A stretch of DNA of 64,000 bases from Lepas anatifera (Eukaryota > Arthropoda > Thecostraca > Lepadidae). Below the pieces are notes generated by a model. The model was not told the origin of the DNA, did not search any database, and saw nothing but the letters and a program-made list of their open reading frames with translations. The translations under genes and the position numbers were made by a program. This document shows, in pieces, positions 13,100-24,860 of the stretch. Position 1 is the first letter of the stretch, and each line of letters begins with the position of its first letter. The stretch covers positions 558,001 to 622,000 of the forward strand of contig JAOTON010001597.1 in NCBI GenBank assembly GCA_034440635.1. The letters are read 5' to 3'.

Positions 13100-13661
13100 C
13101 AAATTATCTCGGAGGGCCCCAAGGTCCAGACCATGGCTCAGGAACCTAGATCAGTCAGCTCAAGGGCCCAGACCAGAGCATTAGCCTCGGGACCAGCTTA
13201 TCAAGGGACCCTAAATAAGCACAGGACCCCTAGAAGCTCATCACAGTGGAGCCCCAGATTCGCACAGGGTGCCAGATTAGCTTAGGGGCCCGGTTCAGCT
13301 CGGGGGTCCCCAGGTCGACTTATGTAGGGTCTCAAAACAGCTCAAGGGGCTTGTTCAAGCTCACGGATCCCAGCTTAGCTCAATGACGCTAGAACAGTTC
13401 AGGGGCCCCAGACCAGCTCAGGGCTCTTGTTCAGCACAGGCCAGCTCAGCTCAGGGGCCCAGATCGGCTGATATAGAGTCCCCTCTCATACCAGCTCAGG
13501 GGGCTCCATTCAAGCTCACGGCCCCCAGCTTAGCCCAGGGACCTTAGAAGAGTTCAGGGCCCCCATACCAGATCAGGGGCCCCAGTTAAGCACAGGGGTA
13601 CCCAGATTAGCTCAGGGCCCCAGCTAGGCTTAGGGTGTCCCAGGGTGTCTGATATAGAGTC
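13100..13661. repeat. Degenerate GGGGCCC / CAGCTCAGGG minisatellite, left part
   Basis: Irregular units of the type CAGCTCAGGGGCCCAGAT recur many times. The array resumes after the nested element at about 18343-18950, so it was probably split by that insertion. Confidence 0.75.
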
Positions 13662-14179
13662 TCAGAACACAGTGGCGTAGCCAGGATTCGGCCAAGGAGG
13701 GGTCCGACTACCGTCGGAGGCCCCAGACCGGGGGTCCCCTTAGTAACCGGGGCCCATCTCCTATATCTTTTGTATAGTATTTTAACATTCACACGAAGGA
13801 AATTTTGTTGTGCCTTTTTAAGCATTTATTCTTATTTTGTTTATAGCTTGATTTTTTCGATGCGACCAAATGTTGGTAAACTAAGGTCACCAAATATTAA
13901 GGATGGCCCATACCTTATATGGTAGCGTGGCTATAATAACAGCTTTGTGCCATATTTGGGGAAGTTCAATGTTGATGCGCGCATGATGTTACACCCGAGT
14001 CTACCTCAATTCACTCTGGTAATCAGACATGAAGTTATTGAAGGTCATTCGTTTTGAGTACGTAGAAATTATCTTCTACGGGAAATGATTAGCAATTATT
14101 TCCCGATGTCGAATCCATGAACTCTTTAATCAGGAAATTTCAAAAGAAACGGAAAAAAACGAAAAAAATATAAAGGACA

Positions 14180-15790
14180 TGTAGTGTGTCCCGAACGTTA
14201 CAAAACCTCTATTCCGTCGATAGATCCTCACAGAAAGAAATTTTTACAAGGGCAAACCTTGTCAGACCCTTGTTTACATGGAAAATTACTAGGGTAAAAC
14301 GCAAAGCTTGTACGTTCAAAATCCATGCCACGAAAACAAAGGGAAATACAAGGAAAAACCATGTAGAACAATGGTAGAACCATAGTACGACAAGGGCTGC
14401 TAGAAGACGTTGTACAAACCTTGTAACTTAACTATGGTTAACCTACATGGCGAAGACAATGGCTGACAACGTCCCCACAAGCCCTATACTAGGTCATGAT
14501 TACCCCATAACAAGGGTAGAACAAAGCCTTGTGTCCGCCTTGTACGCAACCGCAGCCTTCCTACAAGAGCGTGACGAGATTAGAACCTTGCTTACACAAC
14601 CGCTTTACCAGTGCGTAACGGGGAGGGAGCAAGGGTGTTGCAAGGCTTCTTACAAGGGTAAAACGAGACTCGGATTACGTCTTTACAACAGCGGCAGATC
14701 CAGGACTTCATTTCGGGGGGGAAGCTTGGGCGCTCGCGCCTCCCCGCCATAGTGTCTGGACAGCATCCGACTACGCATTTACTTTAGGCACTCTGACATT
14801 TCATGGTGTGGAAGGGGGCTTGAGCCCTCTTAGCCCCTCCCCTTGTACCTACCTCTGCTTCAAAAGAAACTTTTCAGTCTCTATGCGAAAGCTAAAGCGT
14901 TTTCTGACCCCAAATGCAACAGGAAGACCATCGGTAGAAAAAGGGTAAGCATTGAGCCACCTCTCAAGCAAGAAAATAACCCGCACGTTGTCTTACCCAT
15001 TTCGGTAAAACACAGCATCACTGATCAGGCGCCGATCCATCTGATGACACCGACAAGATCATATTGGAACTCAACTCACCCTATTTTTCAAACGGGCCCA
15101 TAAGGCAAACACAATTAGGTTCTACCACTGCAGGTACCTAAGCCGTATGATCAAATAGTCTGTGCTCGTTTGACACGAAAATATGAGCCTTAATACCAAT
15201 ATGGCATACATGCCTGAAGTAACCACATACCTACTTACCTGGACCTGGATTGACCATTCCAAAATGCCTCACTTTTCAACTATTGGAACAGAGAACAATA
15301 CTTTCCACTCGCAGATCACTGACAAATATTCCAGACAGCTTCCAAAGTTCCACGATTGATTAAAATAAGTCACATTTATTCTAACCTACACGGCATGCGT
15401 GCCAGGCCACTGGGTAAACAGAAAGCAAGATGGCGACCGTAAAACGAGCCGGTATTTGAAACCATAGCCAAACGACAATGGCCGAGCAAGGGTGCAACAA
15501 CGCCCTAGCTTTACCTACCAGCTATTTACAATGCCACTACAACGCCTAGTATTCAGTTAGTGCAGCGCTGGTGCGCAAGCAAGGTATGAACCAGGTATGA
15601 ACGAGGCGCGCACTATTGTGGCACAAGGCAAGGTTGTCATTCCGTAGTAATTGCATTGCTTTATGCTAGTGACGTAACCAGGGTTGTTTTACTTTGGCAA
15701 TTGAACGACGGTGCAACTATTGTTCTGCAATGGTAAAACTTGTAGAAACACAATTTTAAGCTTGTACCTTGTAATAAATTATTTCTGTGC
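14180..15790. repeat. Segment dense in ACAAGG and CCTTGT hexamers
   Basis: ACAAGG, CCTTGT and close variants occur far more often than expected, in both orientations. Examples are ACAAGGGCAAACCTTGT near 14247 and CAAAGCCTTGTGTCCGCCTT near 14521. About 14690-15400 looks like a separate insertion within it. Its nature is unknown. Confidence 0.5.
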
Positions 15791-16229
15791 TGTTGAGATC
15801 CAGTTACTTTCTTACCCTTGCTATCTTGTAAACGAGCAAATTACCAAGACAAAAGGCGCCTGAGATATCTATCGCCTTGGATCTCTCTGTCATTGTTATT
15901 TTCAACCTTTCATACCTATTTTTCCTTTGAGGATTATGCTCATCGATTTCTGTCATTACCATTGTTTGTCTGGTTTCCTACGAAAATATTTGAAGGTTGT
16001 TTATTTCGGAATATTTAGGAATGTAGTTATTGGTGTTAAGCTAATAGATTAAAAATTGACTGAAGTGCCAAATTCCCTGTTCGATTTGCTCTTATGGTAA
16101 AATTAGTTTAATTTTTGCCTTTCCTTCGATAATGGTGCCTGATGGACATGTTTCAATTTGTCTTTTTTAGTACGCAATAGGGGTAGATACATTTTTTCCG
16201 AGGCATATGATTTTGAAAATTTTTATTCG

Positions 16230-18265
16230 AGCTCTGGGGCCACCTAAGACCAACACTTGGCGGCACTCACAAAGCTAATTTTCGGCCGCTCTCCTGATTA
16301 GATCTCAGGGGGTCTCTGAGACCGATTCACGGCGCCTCTTGATCAAAACTGGGGGCCCCTGAGAATCTCTCGGGGCTCCTGAGATTAGTTTTTCGGCAGC
16401 ACCTTTGAGACTAATTATTGCCCCCCCAGATTTACTCTGGAGGGGGGGCTGAGACTGACTATCGTGGCCATCCAGATTAGCTCTTGGAGTCCCCTGAGGC
16501 TGTCTTTGGGGTGGGGGGAGGGGGACTGGGAATGACTTCCAACAGCCCTCTGAGACTTACTCTAGGGCGCCCCTGAGACAAACACCCGGGGGGGGTGGAA
16601 TCACCTCTGAGACTGAGTCTTTGGCGTTCCTGAGACTGACTCTCGGAGGCCCCCCTGAAATAGACTTTTGCGAGGCCCTGAGAACCACTCTCTGGGGCCC
16701 CTGAGACTAGCACGCCCCCCCCCCCCACCTCCCCTGAGACAGACTCCCGGGGCCCCTGATACCGACTTTTGGGGCCCCTGAGACCAACCCTCTGGGGGCC
16801 CTCGAAATCTGCTTTCGGGGGCCTTGAGACTGACTCTCAGGGCGGTGAGGCCGACTCGGGACGCCCTGAGAACAAATCTTCAGGGGCCCCTGAGACTGAC
16901 TCTGGGGGCCCCGTGATCAGAGAATTCTTTGCAGTGGTTCAGATTGGCCCAAGGGGGTCTGCGGACGCCTAGGGCCCCCTTGGCTACACTACTGCATCCA
17001 CACTTTCGGGGGCCCTCCGAAATCACCATTTGGAGGCCCCTAAAATAATTTCTCCCCCAGACCAATACTCCGGATCCCCTTGATACTAATGCCCGGGGCT
17101 TCTAAGACCAAGCTCGGGGTCCCACTTAGATCAGGCTCAGGGGCACCCTTAGACCCATGCTCGCGCTTTTCTCGCGAGTTACTTGACACCGATGTTCCGG
17201 GGCCCTCAAGATCAATATTTCGAGCCCCCCCGAGACTAATGCTCGGTACTCTGGAGTCCCTCAATGCCGATACTCGGGGGTCCTGAGCCCAGGCTTGGGG
17301 GCACCTGAGACCAAACTCTGCGTCCATGAGATCAATGCTCGTACCTCACTCATGAGTCCCTCGATATCAATAGTCGGGTGCACCCCGAGGGGGGCCCTGA
17401 ACCCCTGAGACCAAGCTCGGGGGCCCCTGAGACCAAGCTTGAGGGGACCCTGAGACCAAGCTCGGATGCTCCCTGGGACCAAGCTCGAGGGCCCCCTGAC
17501 ACCAAGCTCGGGGGTTCCCTGAGACCAAGCTCGAGACCCCGTGAGACCAAGATCGAAAGGCCCATGAGACCAAACATCGAAAGGTCCATGAGACCAAGCT
17601 CGGCTGTCCCCTGAGACCAAGTTCGGGGGCCCCTGAGACCAAGCTCAGGGGCCCCCAAGATCAATGTTCGGTATTCCAGAGCCCTCGATACCGATGATCG
17701 GGGGTCCCCTGAGACCAAGCTCGGGAGCCCCCTGAGACCAAGATCAGGGGCCCCCGAGACCAATGCTGGTGTTTTCCAGTGCATACGGCGCCAGCCTTAT
17801 GCATCAGATACCCTCTGATGCCCCCCTGAGACCAAGCTCGAGGGTCCCCTGACACTAAGCTCGGGGAGAGGGGGCCTGAGACCAATCTTGGGGGCACCCC
17901 TGAGACCAAGCTCGGGGGTCCCCTGAGACTAAGCTCGGGGGGCCCGAGACCAAGCTCAGGGCCCCTGAGACCAAGCTCGGGGGCCCTGAAACCAAGCTCG
18001 GGGCCCCTGAGACCAAAATCGAAAGGCCCGTGAGACCAAGATCGAAAGGCCCGTGAGACCGAGCTCAGGGGAAGGGGCCTTGAGACCAAGCTCGGGGGCC
18101 CTAAGGCCAAGCTCGGGACCCCCTGAGACTGAACCTAAGGGTCCCCCAAGATCAATATTCGGTATTCTGGAGCCCTCGATACCGATTATCGGGGGCCTCC
18201 TGAGACCAAGCTCGGGAGGGCCCCCGAGACCAAGCTCAGGGGGTCCCGAGATCAATGGTCGTGTT
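16230..18265. repeat. GGGGCCCCTGAGACCAAGCTC minisatellite
   Basis: About 2 kb of units of roughly 22-27 bp containing CCTGAGACCAAGCTCGGGGG and palindromic GGGGCCCC. Sequence is most regular from about 17400 to 18240. The long open frames here (repeating LVSGAPELGLRG on the minus strand) follow from the repeat and are not taken as genes. Confidence 0.9.
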
Positions 18266-18342
18266 TTTAGTGCATAAGGTCAGCCCAAGGGGGTCCGCGG
18301 ACCCCAGGGACCCCCTCCCCTGGCTACGCCACTGTCAGAACA

Positions 18343-18950
18343 TCTCAAGGGGCCCATTCAAGCTCAGTGGTCAGTGGCTGTAAAGCCTTATAGGGGGTCC
18401 CAGACCATCTCAGGGGCTCTCAGTTCAACACAGAGGCCAATATTAGCTCTGATGACCAGATAAGCTTAAGGGGCCCGGATCATCCAGGGGCCCCTTGTCG
18501 GCATATATGGGGTTTCAGAACAGTTCAGGGTTTCAATTAAAGCTTACAACCCAATTTCAAGGCAGGGGCCCTATTACTGTGCAGGGGCCTCAGATAAGTT
18601 TAGGGTCTTCTGTGCATCACAGGGGATCCAGATTAGCACAAGGGACAATATTAACTTTAAGGTCCCAGCTCAGCTCAGGGGCCCCAGGTCGGTGGATATA
18701 GGGCCTGGCCAACTCACAGGGCCCTGTTCAAGTTCACGGCTCCTAGCTCAGTTTAGGCATCCTAGAACAGTTCATGCTGCCCAAATCACCTCAGGGGCGC
18801 TCAGTTCAGCTCAAGGGGCCCAGATTAGCTCGTATGGCATCAGAGACCAGTTCAGGGGCCCCCAGAGGCTCAGGGGACCTTAAAATCGTCTCATAGGACC
18901 TTAACTTAGTTTAGGGGTACAGGTAAGTTTAACGGAGTTCTGGGGCAAAC
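18343..18950. repeat. Degenerate GGGGCCC / CAGCTCAGGG minisatellite, right part
   Basis: This continues the array interrupted at 13661, with the same CAGTTCAGGGGCCC and AGCTCAGGGGCCC words. Confidence 0.75.
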
Positions 18951-21600
18951 TATCGGGCCAGTTAGAGTTTCTTGCTTGATATTACAGTTCTTGATATTCT
19001 TATCTCCGTTGCGGGGGCCCATCACTGAAAAGTGGGGGGCCAGTGGCCCCCTGGCCCCCCCGGTTCCTACGCCTATGCTTGGATTCCCGCAGCCGCTGTC
19101 CATTGCACGATGGGAAACGAAGCCGATGCGATCGCCACCCGCTCCGCGTCTCCTACGGTAAAGGCCACCGCCACCAGTGATTACGCACAGCTATTTGTGA
19201 TCTGGCAATAATTTGGTAACGAGTCTAAAGATCTTCAGATACTTATAACCAAATTAAGAATCATGGTACCTAACCCGCGAGGAAGACCGTGAAGCCGGCA
19301 CCAGGCCGCAGATTAGCCGTGCTGTTCGTTGGTAATGGCCTGTGGGGGGCAGTGCGGCGCCAGGACGCGCAATGGGCAACAGCCGCGAGTACCGTGGATA
19401 GGTGTCCGGGGCAGCTCCGCGAGTACCGTGGATAGGTGTCGGTGTCAGCGACGCGGGGACGGACCGGATATTGGCCGGAAGAGCTAATCAGTTAGCGACT
19501 GATCACCCGCACCGCACGTGTCGTCACGTAAATAGTGTAGGTAAGGAAAACCACATGGAGCTTAATCATGACACTAGGGAAATTATAATAAACGTAGTCT
19601 CTTAACGCAGTACAGCGAGGAGATAGAGGATTGAATACCAGTAGAAATGCACGGGAATTTACCTACTTCTGGGGCCTCTGTTTGATTATCAAATGAGCCA
19701 AATGGCAGATCTACATTTTGTCAAGGAGGGAGACAAAACCTCAAGGGGACGCCAATGAACCTTTTGTAGAATTTGTTATACAATTTTGAGAGGATCCCTC
19801 CAGACACCGATTGTAGGATTTGATACGTATTTCAAAATATAAAAAGTGGCAGATCTTGAACTCCACCAGAATTATAACTGGCTGTGGTGATTTTAGGGGC
19901 AGACCAATTAAAAATAATGTACTTAGCCTTTTTTCAGAAAATTGCAAATAAGCCTAATATATTCCATCCAAAACCAAACAGGCATTAATCAATTGCTTTG
20001 GGTTTTCTTGATACGTTAAAACCTATTTCACGTTTAAAACTAGTCAATAAAGAAAGTGATACATATTTATAATCGACAGTACCAAAATAATGTTTAGCAT
20101 GTGGGTTTTAACGACGTCCAAGCAAGAGAAACTTGTCCGCCCAGCATGACGTCACTTTCCTAATATCGTCTCAGGGCAGGGCAAAATCCAAAAAGTGTAA
20201 ACTTTTTACAGTGTACCTTTAAGTAAAGGTATCTTGGTCTCAGGGTACGTAAACGCTCTGGGAGGATGGGCTCAGCAGGGCCTGATTCTTATATTTTTCT
20301 CCGCAAACGGTAAAGGACAAATAAAACAGGTAAAGATCTAGTGTTTTCTCGCCGTACTATGTAATCACATGGCTATCTCAGTTCAAATCCTATTATGAAG
20401 GTGCCCCATTCTCTTTAAAGATATTGGCCCGCGCAAGGTGCGGCTGTGTGTGTGAACCTGGGCAACCGCTTTCTTTTCCCCTCGGTCTCTTCCTGATAGA
20501 ACTAGATGTGATATATCATTTTGCCGAACATTCATGGCAATTCGACCATATGAAACAATTATGTGCCTATCAATCGTATTACCGGTATTGAGCCACGAGT
20601 GATTTACAACCATAAGGCGCGAAACATCTCTACCTACGATTGAATGCGTGAAAATTATTGTTCCCGCTAAACCAAATATGGTCAGTCAGATATCAATATT
20701 TCCATCATTTTGTAACGATTCCGGATGATACGTACGCCTGGACATACCCGCTTATTGAGAACTTTCAATCTTAGGCATTCCACAACATCATCATAGCCTC
20801 ACATTTCAGCGTATTCCCATGATCATGTTTTCTTATGATGCAATAGAGCGTCACATTAGGTTGAACGAAATGGAGCCGGGTCCGGTGAAACGTGATCAGC
20901 AAGGAGCCGCCAGCCCGCCATCCAGCGCTCTCTTTCACGGGTATATGCGGCCATGGCCAGGCATTGCCGCAATATCGCTTCTGGAAAGTTAGGGACGCCC
21001 AATCACACCTGCCGTCATAGCCGGAAAATTTCAGGTACCGCGCCGACCGGCCATTACGTTCTAATATCGGAATTTCTGTTCTGCACATATTTTGCTACAC
21101 CCACAAAGCAGTATACGCTCTTCAAAAATCTTCAGAAGTAAGCAGCTCAAATATCTGATGCGTCACTCCCGCCTGCGACCGCCACGTCACAGCCTGAGCG
21201 GCATGTACCCAGCGACCATCAATAACTTTAATAATGCAATGGCACCAGCAATAGCTGTCAACCAGTCAAGTGTGCCATACTCAGACACAAGTGCTGCGTC
21301 AAGCGCAGGGTTATTCGACCGTAAATGACCCCTGGAACTGTTCATATGCTTGTCATGAGTGGCAGCGTTAATTATACAAAGTAGGTCAAGGCCCTGTCCC
21401 ATAGGGCGGTGTAAGAAGTACTGCGTGGTGGTGATTAGTTCAGCGTATGCACTCCGTGTCAAGAATGGCGTTTAGGGTGCAGGTTGCCTGTTTAGTCATA
21501 CGGAAATGAAACCGCAAGGTAGCACGTGAAGGGCAACTCATGAACAAGAAGGAACGCACGGACGTTTGACCGCGTCGAAGTTATCCCCTTTGATGCTCAG

Positions 21601-22083
21601 CCTTGAGAAGTATATGAGAGTCACACACCTTATAAGTGTCTGAGAATCACACACCTTGTAAGTGTCTGAAAGTTTCATACCTTGTAAGTGTCTTAGAGTC
21701 ACACACCTTGTAAGTGTCTGAGAGTCACACACCTTGTAAGTGTTTGAGAGTTACACACCTTGAGAAGTGTCCGAGAGTCACACACCTTTTAAGTGTTTGA
21801 GAGTCACACACCTTGAGAAGTGTCTGAGAGTCACACACATTTTAAGTGTTTGAGAGTCACACACCTTGGGAAGTGTCTGAGAGTCACACACCTTACACGT
21901 GTGTGAGTCACACACCTTGAGAAGTGTCCGAGAGTCACACACCTTGTAAGTGTCTGAAAGTTTCATACCTTGTAAGTGCCTTAGAGTCACACACCTTGTA
22001 AGTGTCTGAGAGCCACACACCTTGTAAGTGTCTGAGAGCCACACACCTTGTAAGTGTCTGAGAGTCACACACCTTGTAAGTGT
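21601..22083 (-). repeat. 26-bp tandem array of the exon 9 splice donor
   Basis: On the minus strand each unit is GACACTTACAAG followed by GTGTGTGACTCTCA. The first part is the end of exon 9 and the second is the start of the intron. I count 19 donor-like units including the real one at 22073/22072. The four most proximal copies end at 22047, 22021, 21995 and 21969, exactly 26 nt apart. More distal units vary (TTCTCAAG, TTAAAAG, GGTATGAAAC). The pair of units around 21671 recurs at about 21959, which indicates duplication of a larger block. Units also contain CTCTCAG, an acceptor-like string. Confidence 0.95.
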
Positions 22084-22173
22084 CGTCGATTCTCATCGTG
22101 AGACGGACTCGGCCCCCGATGAGAGCCAGCTCCACGCGGTCCGAATTCCCCGCCGTAGTTGCAAACAGCAGAC
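22073..22173 (-). CDS. Nrx-1: Neurexin exon 9: LNS4, ends at the SS3-equivalent junction
   Basis: A 101-bp exon, phase 1 in and phase 0 out. It encodes LLFATTAGNSDRVELALIGG followed by RVRLTMRIDDTYK. The acceptor is GCCGCAG and the donor is ACAAG followed by GTGTGTGAC. The end was chosen because phase 0 joins correctly to QLHAGQSLNDNQWH of exon 10. In vertebrate neurexins the optional SS3 segment lies just after the matching LTVNL stretch. The last 12 nt of this exon plus 14 nt of intron form the repeat unit of the adjoining 26-bp array. The frame stays open past the donor for several units. Confidence 0.92.
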
Positions 22174-23435
22174 CTGCGGCAGCGGGTGGAGGGAAGGAGT
22201 CCATAAAACCCCGTCAAATATGGGCCAGAGGGGTCGTCCATCCACGGGCGGATGATTGGAGCAGAAGACAGACTGGGTACACGCGACAGCTGGTGGGGCA
22301 GCAACACGCTGGATGTGCCACTCCTTTAGTGGCGCAGGTATGACGTGATCCGTCAGTGGGGACATCGCCGGATTTACAGAAGCACGGAGCATAATTCGGA
22401 GGCTGTCAGCACGCCTAAAACCTCAGTGCAGCAATTTGCCGCATGGCCGACTCAATTTCAGGACACGGTTTTACTGGTGAGATCCAACAGGGCAGAAGTA
22501 CAAGGCTGGGAGGTAGCAACTGAAGCTGTCTAAGATATTATGGAGCATTGGATCCAAACTAGCTAATTATGGGCGCCTTTTATAAAAAACAATTGTATGG
22601 GCGATTCGTTACCTACCATATAAGGCGACAAATAGACTTGTTCGTGATTGAAGGGTGAATGAATGAACTCAATGTGGGTGAAAGTAATGTCCAATAAGAA
22701 TGTAATGTAATAATAATGTCCAATAGTAATGTCAAATACAAAGACGGAACCAAATATGTCTTATAGCCGGAGTCGAGTGGGAGTCGGAGTCAGCTGACAG
22801 CTGACCATCTTTCACTTGAAATGTTTTTTGACTTCAGAAATTGGTTTCCTAATAAAATTGTGAGAATAAATTTGCTGGCAGACTGAGGATACTCACTTAG
22901 TCAGTGAAGACTCGAGACTTGATATTTTACAATACATCACCCACCGTTCAGCGGCACAATTGAAACATGGGGCCAGAACATTTATTTGGCTACCACTTTC
23001 ACATGAAGCGACCAATACCTCGTCTCAAGATGTAGAAGTTTGACTCGCTCTACTCAATAGTGAGACTCTCTCGAAGCTCTCTTATTACTGAAAACCGCAC
23101 GTCAACATATTATAGTTGTATTCTTGTATTTTTGTTAACAACCAAAGGGAAATTTCCCAATTATCGGAATATCAAAGCGTCATGACACTTAGCTTACAAG
23201 AAAAATACAAGCGTTACGAATGTTACAGGAGCCGCACACCAATACGCTGTTGAAAAACCTAAAGTGTGCTAACAAATACAAAATGTGTTTGAATAGCGAC
23301 AGGCACAACTTTGACATGACTCACGCTTGCATGAGCAGCTCACAGATAGTCAAAAACTGATTCACTGCTTTTCACCTCTAAGAAAAATCTACTCAACACG
23401 TCTGAGTGTGGCGCATGGCCAGTGGGAACGCTTAC
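22174..23435. other. Intron between exons 8 and 9
   Basis: About 1.26 kb with donor GTAAGC and acceptor GCCGCAG on the minus strand. No repeat or other gene is recognised. Confidence 0.75.
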
Positions 23436-23549
23436 CCGACGGTCGGTTGGTTCGGAACCGCAGGGATATGTCGTCCGCCTCCGTGTACCTCTCACTGTTG
23501 AGAGGCACGATCATGTGCTCTGAGCCGTCAAAACTCACAGTGGTGGCAT
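23436..23549 (-). CDS. Nrx-1: Neurexin exon 8: start of LNS4
   Basis: A 114-bp, phase 1-1 exon encoding ATTVSFDGSEHMIVPLNSER followed by YTEADDISLRFRTNRPS. The pattern SFDGSxxMxxPL...EADDxSLRFRT is the conserved opening of neurexin LNS4 and is very close to the vertebrate sequence. The acceptor is TTTCCAG and the donor is TCGG followed by GTAAGC. It joins in frame to GLLFATTAG of exon 9. Confidence 0.92.
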
Positions 23550-24135
23550 CTGGAAACAAGAAGAGCTCAATGAAATCAGTCGTAAAATTACTAGCTTCCG
23601 AAATAAGCATTTGAAAATTGAAGAAAAAATAAAGTCCGCCCTTCATTCTGGGGGAAGCAATACGAAGGAGGCTTCCATCAGATGAAATGCTGCACCTTCT
23701 AACTACTCAGTCGCAACGAAAATAAAACATTCTAACCTTTAACATTCCCAGACGATGCTCAATTCTCTCCGCCCACCTTCTGTTGATCAGATACATCACT
23801 CAGACAAACAGTGCAATATTTCGGAACTACAGGAAATGAGAAAGCAGTTTGCGGAGCCGTGAAAACTGTTCACGGCAGTGAGCAGCCAAAATAGAAGGGA
23901 AGACTATTCACAGCAATGTATTCATGCACTATTGTATCTTCACTATTGTATTGTATCTTTACTATTGTCGCAGATACATTGCCTACATCTGAAATAAGTA
24001 ATTGGGTATGGTGAAAATGAAAAGACTGCAAATTTCCTCTGTTTTCAGGACCAAATACAAATAACCATGATTGGCTAAACATTGCCCAGGCAAACATCAT
24101 CAGGTACACATGCTGAAGCACCACCTTGGACGTAC
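23550..24135. other. Intron between exons 7 and 8
   Basis: About 590 bp, GTACGT to TTTCCAG. An imperfect local duplication (CACTATTGTATCTT / TACTATTGTCG) lies around 23930-23970. Nothing else is seen. Confidence 0.75.
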
Positions 24136-24282
24136 CTTTCGAACATGTTTTGCCTGTGAAGCTGGTCATGGTGCAGTCGCAGATGAAGCGGTTCCACCCG
24201 TCCGAGCAGTGGGCGCCGTTCATGCACGGCTGGGAGTCGCAGTGCGGGGGCCCGGAGTGGCACTCAGTCAGCACCGATCCCG
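24136..24282 (-). CDS. Nrx-1: Neurexin exon 7: EGF-like repeat B
   Basis: A 147-bp, phase 1-1 exon, the classic symmetric phase of an EGF exon. It starts [14 protein letters not shown], followed by [20 protein letters not shown] and [14 protein letters not shown]. After the LNS3-closing Cys it contains the six EGF cysteines in the expected spacing, and WNRxxCDC is specific to neurexin EGF repeats. The acceptor is CCTCAG and the donor is AAAG followed by GTACGT. It links LNS3 to LNS4. Confidence 0.93.
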
Positions 24283-24860
24283 CTGAGGAGCCGGGAGGAG
24301 GTTACCAGCGGTCATGGAGACACCAACAGCTAACGCACCGACGCGAGTGACACTGCAGTCTTATGTCTCTGAGTGTGGAGAAGAGAGAAGACAAGTCTGC
24401 CGCAGTGGCGTGGTGTGATTCAGATCTGTTGAAGCAGTAGGTATGTCGGCGATTCCATCTCGAGTGATGATTGCATAATCTGTGTGTAATAACTGGGCTG
24501 TTTAAGAACCCAGGTGTGTAATCCGATTCAATCACCAGATATATTATTTATATCCCCAACTGATAAGAAATGCTTCAGTTGCAGAAAAAACTGTGGAGCA
24601 TCTTCAAAATGTTTTTTTAAGCAAGAGCGGATGATGACAAGAAGCACAAAGGTGGACAGGTTTTATTTTAGACGGGGTACCTTTCTAACAACGAGGAGTG
24701 AGTTTCGCTAGTAACAACCGCGGCTAGCCCCTCCACTCCCAAACTGTTCTCTTACTTGTAACGAAAATGCTCATCTCTGGTACTTTTCCGTCCCTCTCCC
24801 CATCACTATTCACAGGTGTCACTCCAGTACTGGTTGCGTGCCAGTTCCACCACTACTCAC
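24283..24860. other. Intron between exons 6 and 7
   Basis: About 580 bp, GTGAGT to CCTCAG, with no recognised feature. Confidence 0.75.

Larger units (their letters stand above)
13670..18334. mobile_element. Inner hAT-like element, 4.7 kb
   Basis: The perfect 16-base inverted ends are CAGTGGCGTAGCCAGG and CCTGGCTACGCCACTG. The perfect 8-bp target duplication TCAGAACA lies at 13662-13669 and 18335-18342. The right part is a GAGACCAAGCTCGGGGGCCCC-type minisatellite. The left part holds an ACAAGG/CCTTGT-rich segment. A degraded copy of the right end lies at about 16940-16995, which suggests an internal duplication or an older insertion. No transposase was found. Confidence 0.85.
11982..19077. 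mobile_element. Outer hAT-like element carrying a nested insertion
   Basis: The left end is CAGGGGCGTAGGAAC and the right end is GTTCCTACGCCTATG, inverted with two mismatches. An identical 8-bp flank, CTTGGATT, lies at 11974-11981 and 19078-19085. A second right-end-like sequence at 13022-13083 (GGTTCCTATGCCTATG) suggests a composite history. The interior on both sides of the nested element is a degenerate array of CAGCTCAGGGGCCC-type units. No transposase reading frame was recognised. Confidence 0.75.
8310..22072. other. Intron between exons 9 and 10
   Basis: About 13.8 kb, at the junction corresponding to vertebrate SS3. The stretch 8310-11981 shows nothing certain. One short string around 9155-9185 (GCTATCTCAGTT ... 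GAAGGTGCC) recurs near 20370-20405. Then come the nested hAT-like elements (11982-19077). The stretch 19086-21600 has only a 24-bp direct duplication at about 19383 and 19418. The intron begins, on the minus strand, with the 26-bp donor array. Confidence 0.7.

Noticed and set aside
17040..18255. Frames with repeating GLRGPELGLRG / LVSGAPELG
   Set aside because: By-products of the GGGGCCCC minisatellite inside a transposon. There is no start context, domain or consistent frame.
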